Assembly: GCA_914767715.1 (NCBI GenBank)
Contig: OU612071.1
Location: 5,890,001 to 5,954,000, forward strand
Origin: Membranipora membranacea
Taxonomy: Eukaryota; Bryozoa; Gymnolaemata; Cheilostomatida; Membraniporidae
Direction: 5' to 3'
Length of the DNA stretch: 64,000 bases
This document shows, piece after piece, positions 36,618 to 48,053 of this stretch (the first letter of the stretch is position 1; each line of letters begins with the position of its first letter). A program made the position numbers and the translations under genes. The notes under the pieces were generated by a model that ran no database searches, was not told the origin of the DNA, and saw only the letters and a program-made list of their open reading frames with translations.

Positions 36618-36845
36618 TACAAATTCTTTTTTAAGAAAGCAAGTGATAGGATTGTTACAGTTAAGGAAAGGTTTAATAAAAGATACGAGAATCTCATTAA
36701 TCCCTCTGACACTGTATGTGACCTAGATTGGGTTGAGAGCTGCCTAGGCGACAAGTATGCCAATCTGATTACCTTGATCAACAAATATAAAGAAGATTTT
36801 GCACCGAATATGACTAGCCTATTAATGATTTATGAGTATCATTGA
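36618..36845 (+). other. orphan open frame, possible terminal exon
   Basis: A 75-codon stop-to-stop frame without an early Met, ending in TGA at 36843. It is preceded by TTCTTTTTTAAG, which could act as a splice acceptor. The translation is protein-like (charged helical stretch RIVTVKERFNKRYENLINP, then WVESCLGDKYANLITLINKY). No family recognised. It could be the last exon of an unseen gene or part of a retroelement, given the element-like tail at 37355-37490. Confidence 0.35.
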
Positions 36846-36964
36846 CATCTAAATTTGTATTATAATATTTTAATTTTCATGTGCAATTTCAACCTGAGAG
36901 ACATGTTCGAACTACACCCAACTTCAAATATCCTTTTTAGATAATATGATAGCTTTCAATAATA

Positions 36965-37110
36965 TATAATTTAATTTACATGCGCCGGACTTCAAAACGC
37001 ATGTGGTGAAGGTTGTGGGTTCGAATTTCACTGCAGTCCATCTTCTACTGGGGATTGGTTGGCCCCCAGGTTTGCTCCGACATGCCTGCAAACAGAGAGC
37101 AAATAGGGGC
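36965..37110 (+). repeat. tRNA-derived SINE copy, 5' truncated
   Basis: B-box GTGGGTTCGAATTTCACTGC, then a tail with TTCTACTGGGGATTGGTTGG and CTCCGACATGCCTGCAAAC. The tail matches the SINE at 296-478. The A-box half is degraded. Confidence 0.7.
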
Positions 37111-37121
37111 AGACATTGCGG

Positions 37122-37238
37122 CCTAGCCAATAAAGCCGCCCATTCCTTGGGATGGGCGGCGGAATATTAGTGCTTTATTGGCTAGGCCTGTGGCCTAGGC
37201 TAGGCTAGGCAATGCCGCCCATTCCTTGGGATGGGCGA
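37122..37238. repeat. nested GC-rich hairpins
   Basis: CCTAGCCAATAAAG (37122) pairs with CTTTATTGGCTAGG (37173-37186). Inside it, GCCGCCCAT pairs with ATGGGCGGC (37135-37160). The inner hairpin is repeated at 37214-37238. No coding. Possibly a tiny foldback insertion in the SINE tail. Confidence 0.75.
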
Positions 37239-37354
37239 GTGATAACACATCTGATTTTTAATCAATTATAAATCATTCATACGTAATTTTTCAGATTTTC
37301 TTTTTCATCATATTGATTGTTTTCCTTTTTTTTTCTTGACTTTGTAAAACAGGA

Positions 37355-37490
37355 GGAGGTTGTACTAGAGAAGGCCTCGAAACAGCGCTTGACTCATGGC
37401 TTCTAGCTGAAGACCTGTGTGTTGTGCAGTGGTACGCACACCACTGTATGTTGTATCTGAAGATTAAATTAGATTAAATAAATAGATCTC
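37355..37490 (+). repeat. retroelement-like 3' tail
   Basis: GGCCTCGAAACAGCGCTTG through a GTGGTACGCACACCACTG hairpin, ending in the short tandem tail TTAAATTAGATTAAATAAAT. A hairpin followed by short 3' repeats is typical of CR1/L2-type LINE ends. No RT sequence is attached. Confidence 0.4.
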
Positions 37491-38590
37491 ATCATTTGGT
37501 TGTCATTAGTTAACCACAATCACACCCAAGATTTTGATTGGAATGTATAATGTATAATGCTATTCGCTTTTTTGACACTGTTAATGCAATGCATCATTTA
37601 TCTGACTCCATCACGTCATTCAAATTTATTGATCAGAATACAATCAGATGTCAAACCTCACCAAAATTGTCAAAGTCTCAAACAATCTCACCAAGTTTCA
37701 AACAACAATACAAATATTCGTGAACAGTCATATTGGCGATAGATTAGAGGCGTGTCTCAATAATTTGGTTCTCTGCTCATATTCGAAATCTTGTGAGAAT
37801 GAAATTTTGATCGCAATTTCATACTTCCAGTGTCTTGTTTGCATAAACAAGTTCAGGACAAGACAAGATACACCTAACTCAATTGTATATCTAAAATGCT
37901 GCCACAGAATGCAGTTTGTGTTTGTTGATAAATATGATGGCATAGTACAAAATTGAAAGTAGCTCCACCCCAGAGCGAGATGCATGCAGCTGCAAAATTC
38001 ATGGTCTCCACTGCGAATAAATAGACTTTTCAAAGGCCAGAATCAATGGACCATTCCCCTCACATCGCATCTAAAATCTATAAAATGCTTGCATTAAGAC
38101 TGATGTTTTGGTGACAGATAATAAAATGACTCGGCAGACTTTATGCATCGTAGAACCTTCTATTGGAAAAACAACACACATGTGCAATAAAATGTCGACC
38201 ATCAGCACTGGGTATTTACCCTCAGCTCTACATTATTTTGAAACAGCACAGACAACAATCAGACCAAAGCTAAGTGCAATATGATATCGTTTTCTATAGT
38301 GCAGGCTGTAAGTGTTGGGTCTGATTGATTGGCTTTTAATTACGTTGTTATCATGATTTATGTGAATGATTTTGTTTTCTTAAAAGTGCAAGCTGCAAGG
38401 TGTTTTTGAGCTAGTGCATTCTTCATATCATGTGTTTTGTATTGTGTCGATTCTATCTAGTCGTAATATTGATATTATATAATAATAGTACATTACGCAA
38501 TGAGAAAGTGAAATATGTGGGTGGTATGTGGTTTGAGGTGTTTATTGTGAACAACTCACCCACCAAAGGCTACCGGTGTGTTAGTTCAAG
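37491..38590. other. intergenic stretch, no gene seen
   Basis: Overlapping short frames on both strands near 37540-38030 without support. The first members of the AAGTGCAGGCTGCAAG-type short repeats appear near 38300 and 38385. Confidence 0.4.
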
Positions 38591-38691
38591 TGCTCAGACT
38601 CCAAAGCGCAGGGAGTTACCTGCGCCAGCTATCAAACTCCTCTACCTTGATAGCTGGTGCAGGTAACTCCCTGCGCCTTGGAGTCTGAGCA
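38591..38691. repeat. inverted repeat, 45-bp arms
   Basis: TGCTCAGACTCCAAAGCGCA and the following GGGAGTTACCTGC pair with the complementary GCAGGTAACTCCCTGCGC and TTGGAGTCTGAGCA across an 11-bp loop. Few mismatches. A small foldback or hairpin insertion. Confidence 0.8.
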
Positions 38692-41060
38692 TTTAGACTA
38701 TGGGTGTGTAGGGAGTTCGACCCACTTGAGGCTGAATACTCAAGCAGAGCAAACATTCCTCTATTATTTTTCAAAGCTCAATTTGCATTTTTTATGGAGT
38801 TACCCCTTCCTGTTAAAGAAGGGGGCAACTCTATACAAAAAGTGTTTCGTTTAGCTACACAAGTGTGTCAGGAACATTTGTTTTTGAAATCTGTTGTGTT
38901 AAGCTGTTAACTCAATTTACCAATAACTCATTGTTGAGATGCCTTTACAGCATCAGACTTTATGTTCATAAATAGTGGATCTTAATATAAACCGTCATCG
39001 CAAAAATAAAACCAAGCTCTATCATACTGTCTAAGCGTCTGGTCCAAAAGGTTAGAATCTGTCAACTCCAAAAGGTGTGGTTGTTTCCAAATAATAGAGT
39101 GTAATATGCTTCAAAATAGTACAGAGTGCTACGCTCCTGAGGGCTCTCACAAAGAACATCCCAGCCTTGATGTTCACCCGGATATACATGCACCGGTTGT
39201 CCATCACAAAGATTAGGCGCCGGCCTAAAAAAATGGAGATTCAGTCTGCCCATTGAACAATTAAATAATCCATAAAATATAAAAATACTCCGGATATTTT
39301 TGAGAAAGATTTGTTAAGGCAGAAATGACAGACGTACTATTATAGTATCATTTGAATGCTCATAATACTGTGAGTAGCAATATAGGGACCTAGTGTGCAC
39401 CATACCTACCAAAAATGATTTAAATTCTGATCTTCAAAAATTTATGGGGACTTCCCAAGGTTTATCTCCCCTGTAGAAATCAGATGCAAAAGAGCAGAGG
39501 AGTTGAGTGAATGAGGCATTGGCAACAAAGGAAGAGAGTTATCATCCATAAATGCCTTATTATACTAGATATCATTTCTACGCTCACTGCCTCCACTGAA
39601 GACTTGGAGCATTTGGTTGAGGGACAACTTAAAAATCAAAAATCAGAAATTCAGAAAATTCGACAGTATCTTGAGAGCCTACGAGCTCTTTAGAATGATA
39701 TATTGTGACCTTGCACTTGCATTTCTGCTTTGAGATATCTAGCCTAGCAGAAATCTTACCTGACAAACATACCAAGCCTCGCAAAGGTGGAAATGAAACC
39801 ATTATTACTACATAAAGTTTTGGGAAAAATGCCATGATTGATGTCTGCTCGGTTTGTGGAATATTATCATTCATGTAACATCACACTATATTGCAGCAGT
39901 TGTAACCTTCATCTTCCTTATTATTGTAAAGCTTCAAAAACCCACCATTTCAAATCCTATCTTGCAAGTCAAGTGAAGGATAGTATTGTCTGCAAAATAA
40001 AATAGTGTCTATATCTATCTGACAGTATACTAAAAAAAACTCTCCTATATTACATATCGTTTACAAATTCTTCCAGCAGCAGCCTGAAGAAGATTTAACA
40101 ATAAACCAGTTTTAAGGCAAGTTGTTATAAGACTCCCTGAGCTGAGCGCTTTAACTTGATTTGAGGATTTTCAGGCTTCATTCGGAACCTATAACTTGGA
40201 ACCATATTTCATAATGCCAATAGAGTTTCGACAATTTTTGAAATCTGAAGCAAAAACCAAGTTCCCAGAAGTGACCGACTTCACAACTATTCAATAACAA
40301 GTCTATGTAGGTCAAACAGCACCGGGTACTGACCTCATACACACAGTTTGCGCGCATGTTGCACACATCAATAAAACTCAGTGCTATTTGTGACCTGACC
40401 CATACTATTTGGAAGGTGATTTTGTTATTCTTTAAAGTTCAAAAAGTGCAAAATGTTTTTAAATAACTTTAAATTAACCAAATACACATGCTCTACTACC
40501 TACGCCTAATATCAATAACTATGCATAAGGTTAAATCTATAGGATAGGCTTGTTAATGTTCACAAAGAATAGTATCAGTGTATTGAAATTTGACCTTAAG
40601 CTATTGTCACAGATTCTCAGTACAGTTTGTGATCTGACCCATGCTATTTGCAAGGTGATTTTTGTTACATTTATTACATGCACACTGCATCAAACCTTAT
40701 TGGCAGGAAATAGGTGCATCAAACCTTTTGGGTGCAAAATGTTTTTGTTTTCTATAAAGTGCAGGCTGCAAGATGTTTTTGTGCACACCGGATATGGGAA
40801 TGTGTTTTGCAAGGCGTTGAATAATCAAGTTTAATGTAATGTATGTCAAGTTTGGACTTGCGTATACAGAGCCAGCTCAACCAGAGGGCCGATTTGCATT
40901 TGCGAAAAAAAAAATTATTTGCCATCGGAAAGCAGATTGTGTGTGTGGTCTGTTATTTGCGGCGATTTGTTTGAGAACATTCCAGCCATAGGCAATGGGG
41001 AAATCAGCTTTGTAAGGCATTTAGAAATCAATGCAGGATTATGTTAGATAGGAATCCTCA
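38692..41060. repeat. zone of short diverged repeats
   Basis: Words such as TGATCTGACCCATG, TTGCAAGGTG and AAAGTGCAGGCTGCAAGATG recur here and at 42940-43860. The AGCAGATTGTGTGTGTGGTC block at 40931-41000 matches 43110-43190. Two possible exons were noted and left uncalled: a minus-strand frame after a T-rich acceptor near 39225 (RRLIFVMDNRCMYIRVNIK), and a plus frame at 39565-39693 predicted to be coiled-coil (LKNQKSEIQKIRQYLESL). Confidence 0.45.
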
Positions 41061-42610
41061 AAATGGATAATTACACCAATGAAGAGTCTGGAGCAAATAA
41101 TGGTTTTGGCTAATTGAAAGCCATTTAAACATACCGGACATTCAGTGTGTACTTTATGCAAAGACGAAAACACCTCTCAAATAACAACAAATCGGGCTTA
41201 GACTAAGGACCCACCTTCCTGTCTAACATGTTCTCTTAATCTTACATGTGTCCTAAAAAATTGAGCACTCATAGAACACAGGCTAAAAAAAGTCTCTCAT
41301 TGCGGCCTGGTAACTCATTTGTCTGTTTTATGATTGTCACTGACAATTGATGAAGGTCAAATAGCGCTGCATTGAGTGGTAGCATACAAAAAATTTGACC
41401 TACTAATAATATGTACTAATATGAAACTTGAGCATTGTGTATTCAGTTTAATGAAAGCCATTCAAACACAATTACCTGATGCAGTGCACACTTCATTTAA
41501 AATAACAAAAACACCTCGAAGCTTCACATGGGTCAAGTCACATAGAGCACTGGGTTTCAATGATGTGTGCGAAATATAGCTCAAGTTTAGGCTATGTTGA
41601 TTGACCTATATTGATTTATGCTATTGTTCATGTATAATTGTGAAGCTAGTCACCTTTAGAAATTTGATCTCTGCTTTTTAAGTTTCTGAGACATGGCATA
41701 TGAACATGCCGTCAAATTAGGATGTTGCTTCATTAGCCTTCGGTTGAGGTTATTGTAGCATAACGCCACAGAGATGGCGTGGAGTGATTTGTAACTGCTG
41801 TCTCAGCTCCCAAGAAGATGAAGCATGCTGCTCGTCACACTTTCTGATGGTGTATTTTATTATTCCTTGGCGATATCCATAAGCCGACCAAATACACCCG
41901 GCACAATAAAACAAAACTTATGATTTATGAAGAATGAGCAAAAATTGCCTACAGGGAAAGTTTGGGTAGTTAGTAGCTGCTGTCTCAGCCACCATGTAAA
42001 TGAAGCATGCTACATTTATATTGTGATGTTAAGTTGCGTATTCATCGTCAGTGGCGTCTGACCCAAAAAAATATGTAGCATCGAAGGTGAGATTCCGACC
42101 TAGTTTCGAGGCTTTGTATATATGTCAGATAACATACATAAAATTGCGCTAGATGTGTTCGCGAATCTCCTAATACATTATGTAATTCTGAGTAGTCGTA
42201 CAATATATGAACTTGGATATGGTTTGAATTCTAATTATTATTCTAAAACTTCTGAGCGACCTTCGTAGCTGATATCCCTAAAGCATGCGGGGTGGGGGGC
42301 CACCCCAGGTAAGTAAATTACTTGTAAATATTGATATTGTTCGTTGAGAAAATCAATTAGCGGAACAATAGATTCAACACAATTCTAAAGTGTTTATGTA
42401 AAGCATGATAACAAAGCAATCAAAAGCTGATCAATCATCCCCTACATATACAGCCTGCACTTTTATAAAACAATATCACAGAGTAAGGGTATACAGAGGG
42501 GACACATCAACTTGCTGTTTTTTTGCTAGGATACAAAGGCTATGAGTAATCCAGGTTTTAAAATGAGTTGTATCATATAGATTTACAAGTGACAATTGAT
42601 AGATCTTAGC
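41061..42610 (+). repeat. tyrosinase-cluster intergenic block, copy A
   Basis: Matches 48054-49246 at a constant offset of 6993 bp over nearly 1.2 kb with no indel seen. It also matches 50048-51625 with moderate divergence over its whole length. No protein conserved; a 67-codon frame is carried along but is not preserved in copy C. Confidence 0.88.
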
Positions 42611-44675
42611 TAACAGGCAGAGAAGCTAAGAAGCACTGTAGTATCATATCAGAACAACGAACAGAACTTTCATTTTTGTTGCTGCATACTTTGATATGCG
42701 CTCTCCTCAGCGGTGTGCTAAATTGTTAGGTAATTTGGCGATATTACATATGATATTGTAAAGTATTGATATGGACAGCACTTTGACACACTATAAAGTG
42801 TTCTGAGGCCCTTCAAATTTCTTTGAGTGACCGAATTTTAGATATTATTCAATAATACATTGATATAGGTCAAACATCAGCGCCAGGTATAAACCTCAAG
42901 CTTTGTTCTATTTGGCAGACATCATACAGACTTAGTGCTCTATGGGACCTGAACCATACTATTTGTGAACTGACCCTTGTGATTTGCAAGGTGTTTTTGT
43001 TTTTCTATAAAGTGCGCACTGCGTTTAAAAAATACCTTTTAATGCCTTTCAATTTACCAAATGCACCTAATATAAATAACATGGTCCTCAAAGAATAAAA
43101 ATATTTGCCATCTAGAAGCAGATTGTGGGTGTGGGTGGTCTGTAATTTGCAGTGATTTGTTTGAGAACATTTACAGGCCATAGGCAACTGTCCATATCAG
43201 CTTTGAAAGATGATTAGAAAATAATTGCAGTATCTTGTTGAAAGGCAATATCTTACACAAAAAATCTAAAACTTCCTTTGCAAGATTTATGAGTAAGTCT
43301 AGCACAGTATTAACTGGTCAGACAAACTAATAGAATCCGACAAATAATCCAACCTTTGTTGGTTCATTCTTTATATTCAGCAGTAAATTAAGTTGTCAAG
43401 TTTTTCGAATATGAAAATTGGTCAAAAGTTCAATCAACAGCGCCAGATATTATTCCAAAGCATTTTTATATTTTTGCACACACCATATAGTGTTCTGAGA
43501 CCCTTCTATTTTTTATAAATGACTGAAGTTAAGATATTATTCAATAACATTGATATCGGTCAAACAACAGCGCTGGGTATTAACCTCAAGCTTTTTTATT
43601 TTTTGCACACATAATTGGCCCTTAGTATTCAGTGTAATCTGACCCATGATATTTGCAAGGTGTTTCTTTGTTTTTCCAGAAAGTGCAAAATGTTTTTAAA
43701 TGACTTTAGATTAACTAAATGTGCATGCTCTACGCCTAATATCAATAACTTAAGGTATTTTTGTTTTTCTGTAAAGTGCACACTGGATGTGTGGAATGTT
43801 TTTGAATGGCTTTCATTAAACCAAATACACAATGCACATGTTAAATTTTAAAAGGTCAAATCATTTGCATATTAATGATCTGTGCAGTGAAATTTGGCCT
43901 TTCTCCATTGTCTGTAAAAATCAAAATATTAACCAATAAGTTACCTGGCAATGAAAAAACCTGTTTAAGCTGAGTTCTATGAGTGCTCAAGTTTTGAGGA
44001 CAGGTGTACGAGAACAGGATTATGTTAGATAGGAATCCTCAAAATCTTAGTCTATGTTAAAGTTACTTTTCACGAGTAATTGATCAAGTTTGCCTTGTGC
44101 GATACACACAGATAATAATTGAAAACAACCCTGGGAAGGCGTCTCGTTTCTACAGTCATAGTCTGACACTTAAGTATAAAAATGATTGCGCACATAAAAA
44201 GTGCAGCCATTAGGAGAGAAGGGGAAGCTGAGAGAGTCTATCCTTGTAAAGACTGCAGGTTAGTTTTGCACATGTAAGTGTTACAAGACATCCAACTGTC
44301 TAAATTTTAGACCACAATTATCAAGTAGTCTATTTGTAAGGTCGCACTATCCGTATCGTGAACAGGAAATTCATTGATGTAAAACTGTCTGGCAAGTAGA
44401 AAGGTTCTCATAAGATTTTGTAAAACCTGAAATAACCGCTGCCAGTCAGGGATATATGTGCTCATTCAATTATGATTGGCTCAAGAATATCTGATTAAGG
44501 CTTCAATCTCGGAATTGTCTTCTCTTGTACAGAAATTGGGTTTGCATCATCTGCTGACTTCTATGAGAAGATGACAATCAGTAAATAAAGCTTAATTTTT
44601 GTATTACAGAAAAGAATTACGGATTTTTCTACGTTTGGATCTTTCCTAGAAGTGCGCTAAGGAGTGAAAGACGCT
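42611..44675. other. upstream region of tyrosinase 1
   Basis: Contains more short diverged repeats (42940-43860) and a second CAGGATTATGTTAGATAGG word near 44011 (also at 41031). A TATA-like TATAAAAATG lies near 44176, about 500 bp before the start codon, so a promoter there would imply a long leader or an untranslated exon. Confidence 0.35.
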
Positions 44676-47328
44676 ATGGCTATCCATTTCCCAACTGATA
44701 GAATGTAAGTAAAATGATATTACCAACTATAATTATGTATCCCTAGTCTCATAGTTTCAATGTGTTTGCAAATTTTTATCTTTAATCTTTTTTTTTAAAT
44801 CTGTCTTGACAATCATTTTTGAATTGGGGACACAGCATGTCAACCCCTGCTGCATATTATTGAGAAATTAATTAGTCCGTCTTAAAAAGATCACAATCAA
44901 TAATTACTCAGTGGACTGCAGCGGTATTCTGACCACTTGCACGTTAGAGGGCAAGTCTCTGTCCTGCTGAGCCACCTCATTAGTTTGAAGCAAATTTGAG
45001 GCTTTGCCTCAATCCACAAAATAGGTTCTCAAGGCAAGTCTGGTATCAATATCAACAATCTAGTATAACCAGATTTTCACCGATTTGGGGCGTCCTTCAT
45101 CAATTAACTACCTCTGCGCTGTTTGTCAGTGAAGGGAAGCATCTCAAAATGCGGCAAAATTGAAGCATTCTTGTTTGAAAACACAAAAAAGAAAAATTAA
45201 TACAATTTGATTACCCTTTCCATATTTTGTGCTGCTTGTATCCAAGGGAATGAGCTGCAGTAAACTCGGTTCCATAATTTTCTTGAAGTTTGAAGACTTA
45301 TCATTTCAATCTTGTTCAATAAATATCCGAAATCAGTGTTGAACTGTTTTATCTCACAACGGTTCCACTTCAATAGCACATTTTGGAATATGATATTTTA
45401 CAACTCAGCGATTTATTCACCCCTGACATCAAACCATGTTTTACAGTGTGAAGACGAGGCTGTCACTGAGGGAGTTAGAGCTGGATGAGAACAGGAAGAA
45501 AAGAGAAGATTTCCTCCAAGCATTGATCTATGTAAAGGCTCTACCGGCTGATAACCCTGACTCCTTCTGGTCCATCGCTTCTTATCACGGTATGCCTTTT
45601 AAAAAGCGTGAAGTTGAACCCTTTGCAATTCCACCAAACGACCAAAACAACTCTGCATGGAACGGCTACTGCCAACATGCTAACATCCTGTTTCCCACTT
45701 GGCATAGGTTTTATTGTTTGAAGTTGGAGCAGTCTCTTCAGAAAGCTTTGCCAGATGGTGATGTCATGCTGCCTTACTGGGATGAGACAAGTGCTCAAAA
45801 TCTTGAGGAAGGTTTGCCTCCCCTTCTTTATATGCCTACTGTCTCTATCGGTGGTGTTGATGTCCCAAATCCATTGCTAAGTTTTCAACTTCCTGAGGAA
45901 ATAGTTGTCCCTCCTGATGACGAAAATTCCGATGCTAATGCTAAGTTCTATGGAAAACATAAGGGCTATGTGACGGCTCGCTATCCATTTTCCGGCATTA
46001 CCAACCCCCCAGAAGCCAAAGCTATAGCTGATAAGCACAATCAGAAACTCAAAAGTGAAAATGTGGACACTGTCAAGGCCCTCAAAGATAATTTATGTAG
46101 ATGGTTGACTGGTACCGACAATCATAACAGTATTGTTGATGAGTTCAAGGGGTGCCTCGATGTCACATCTTACAACAAGTTTTCTAATACTTCTTCTGCT
46201 GATTCTGAGGATTGCCTCGAGCAAGGCCACAATGACATTCACTTGGCAGTAGGTGGTTACACTTTGGCTGACCTTAAGGACGACGGAAGTGTTGAGCTTG
46301 ACAGCAATGGAGATCCAAAACATATTGGGTTGAATGGTGGTGCCAATGGTGACATGGGGGAAAATGAGACAGCTTCCTTTGATCCTTTATTCTTCATGCA
46401 TCACTGTAATATTGATCGCTTGTTCTGGATATGGCAAAAGAAAACAGGGAACAAGTCCACCATTCATCTTGATCCCGAAACAGAATCTGTGGACGCTGGC
46501 CTGTCAAATAGTGGTCAAGGTCCGACCCCACATCAGACTCCAGGCCAGAAATTTGGTTTCCAGACAGAGCTCCATCCCTACACCGATCTCTCAAATGGCA
46601 AACCGCTTGTGTCCACTCAGTGTTTTGATGTCACAAAGTTGGGCTATGACTATTCCATTGGTTCTCTTGATCAGGAGGTTTGGCCAAAAAGTCAAAAGCA
46701 TGAGTACATTACCATCGAGGGCAAATCATGGAAGGACATTGAGCCAAAGTTGCACCAGGCAGTCGGCAAGTCATCTGCTTCCGCTGTTGTTTCGTTTGAT
46801 AGTACCAGCTTTGAGCAGGCTGCCCCTGAGAGTAAGATTGTCCCAGCACAATACTTTGCATCTGGTGGGCCTATCAGTGAGCCAAATGTACCTGATATAG
46901 TAAGCATTGGAAGGGACAAATTCAAGTTGAAAACTCGTCTTGCTGTCAAAAGTCTGAGTAAGAATAATGTCGCAGGTTCGTTTGTGGTCTATGCCTTCTA
47001 CAGAAAGGATGGCAAACTGTTCTTCATTGGTCAGAGAGGTGTTCTCAACAGATGGAACAGAAAGGTTTGCAAGAACTGCATGAGTCATCCAGATACATCA
47101 GTGTCTTTCTCGGTAGACTCTGATATCCAGTGTGTTTCTGACATTAGAAATGTTGTTTGTTATGTGGTAAGCAAGGACCCGACAACTGGCCAGTTGATCC
47201 AGAAGAAGATCGTCCAGGAAGGACCTGCTGCAAGGTCTGTGATGGCCGCAACACCATCTTCTGCTGGTCCTAACCCGACCCTGCATCTCATCACCTCCTA
47301 TGAACAGGAATTGTATGGCCTTGCCTAA
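44676..47328 (+). CDS. tyrosinase / polyphenol oxidase 1 (two exons)
   Basis: Type-3 copper oxidase converting phenols and catechols to quinones with O2. Exon 1 (44676-44704) encodes MAIHFPTDR and ends in phase 2 before GTAAGT. Exon 2 (45447-47328) follows TTTTACAG and continues in frame, giving 636 aa. A one-exon reading from the ATG at 45436 (630 aa) is the alternative. CuA ligands: His57, His87 and His96, with Cys85-Gln-His87 forming the Cys-X-His thioether motif. CuB ligands: His271, His275 and His328 or 329 in FFMHHCNIDRLFWIWQ. A C-terminal domain with GSFVVYAFY and a CKNC pair (551, 554) resembles the cap of fungal tyrosinases, as do GYCQHANILFPTWHR and the length. There is no signal peptide, so the product is probably cytosolic or non-classically exported. 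A paralogue lies at 60294-63975. Confidence 0.9.
44705..45446 (+). other. predicted intron of tyrosinase 1
   Basis: Donor GTAAGTA at 44705 and acceptor TTTTACAG at 45439-45446, both phase 2. It contains the SINE fragment at 44925-44990. The matching intron in tyrosinase 2 has the same phase and position. Confidence 0.72.
44925..44990 (-). repeat. tRNA-like SINE head fragment
   Basis: On the minus strand GAGGTGGCTCAGCAGGACAG (A-box) is followed by CTTGCCCTCTAACGTGCAAG and ATACCGCTGCAGTCC. The end of the head matches the other two SINE copies. The tail is missing. Confidence 0.62.
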
Positions 47329-48053
47329 ATCCTGGTCACCATCATCTAACGACATCCCAGCTAATTCATGCAGGAAAGTGATTCATGCTTAAATTAAATT
47401 CTCTACAGCTTATTCATTCTATCTTGCTAGCAGTCAATCACCAACACACTCCCATTTTTCGTATCTCCGCTAGCTCTTACAGGGAAGTGATTCCTGCTGT
47501 GAATCAAATCTTAACAGCACCTTTGTTCTATCTAGAGTTTTTGTCTCCCTCAAAAACGATTGAGCGTCGTCTGCTATCCCTTAACCACTACCACCGCAGC
47601 CACAAACCACAACAAAGGAATTGACTTTACATTACCCTGTCATTTATAGCAATCATATTTTAATTGTCAATGTTTTTTTATGCATCAGATGATTTTAATG
47701 ACATAATCTGTTTGTAGTTTTGTTTGTTCTTCGCAGCGCTATGCAAGTTTTAAGCTAGCAACACTTTGAATGAATTAATGAATTTTAAATACATTTAATT
47801 CTCATTATTTTCCTGACTGTGATGCCATGAAGGCTGATTGATTATTTTTAATATCATTGTGTTTTCTCAATCGTGATTTTGTGTGATATGTTTTGACATG
47901 GTGTGACATTCTTTTGCAACACATCGTCATATTTTTCGTTCAATTATCATAAATAAAAAAATTATGTTAGCATTATCAGTGTCATTAGAGCAAGGCCAAG
48001 TTGCCGATATTATCATTAGAGAGACTTAGCGAGCTACCCCTATAGATTTAGCC
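47329..48053 (+). other. 3' UTR and flank of tyrosinase 1
   Basis: About 650 bp from 47404 are duplicated at 49399-50047. AATAAA at 47952-47957 is the likely poly(A) signal. In the duplicate it reads AATACA, so the copy has lost it. A 79-codon frame at 47385-47624 also exists in the duplicate (78 codons), but nothing supports translation. Confidence 0.65.

Noticed and set aside
41376-41579. 67-codon frame identical at 48369-48572 as a conserved gene
   Set aside because: Identity reflects the recent block duplication; the older copy C does not preserve the frame.
45541-47355. Minus-strand frames of up to 105 codons opposite tyrosinase 1 (also 62167-63750 opposite tyrosinase 2)
   Set aside because: Shadows of the strongly coding plus strand.
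47385-47624. 79-codon frame in the tyrosinase 3' UTR, also present near 49385-49621
   Set aside because: The copies belong to a duplicated UTR; no domain and no independent support for translation.
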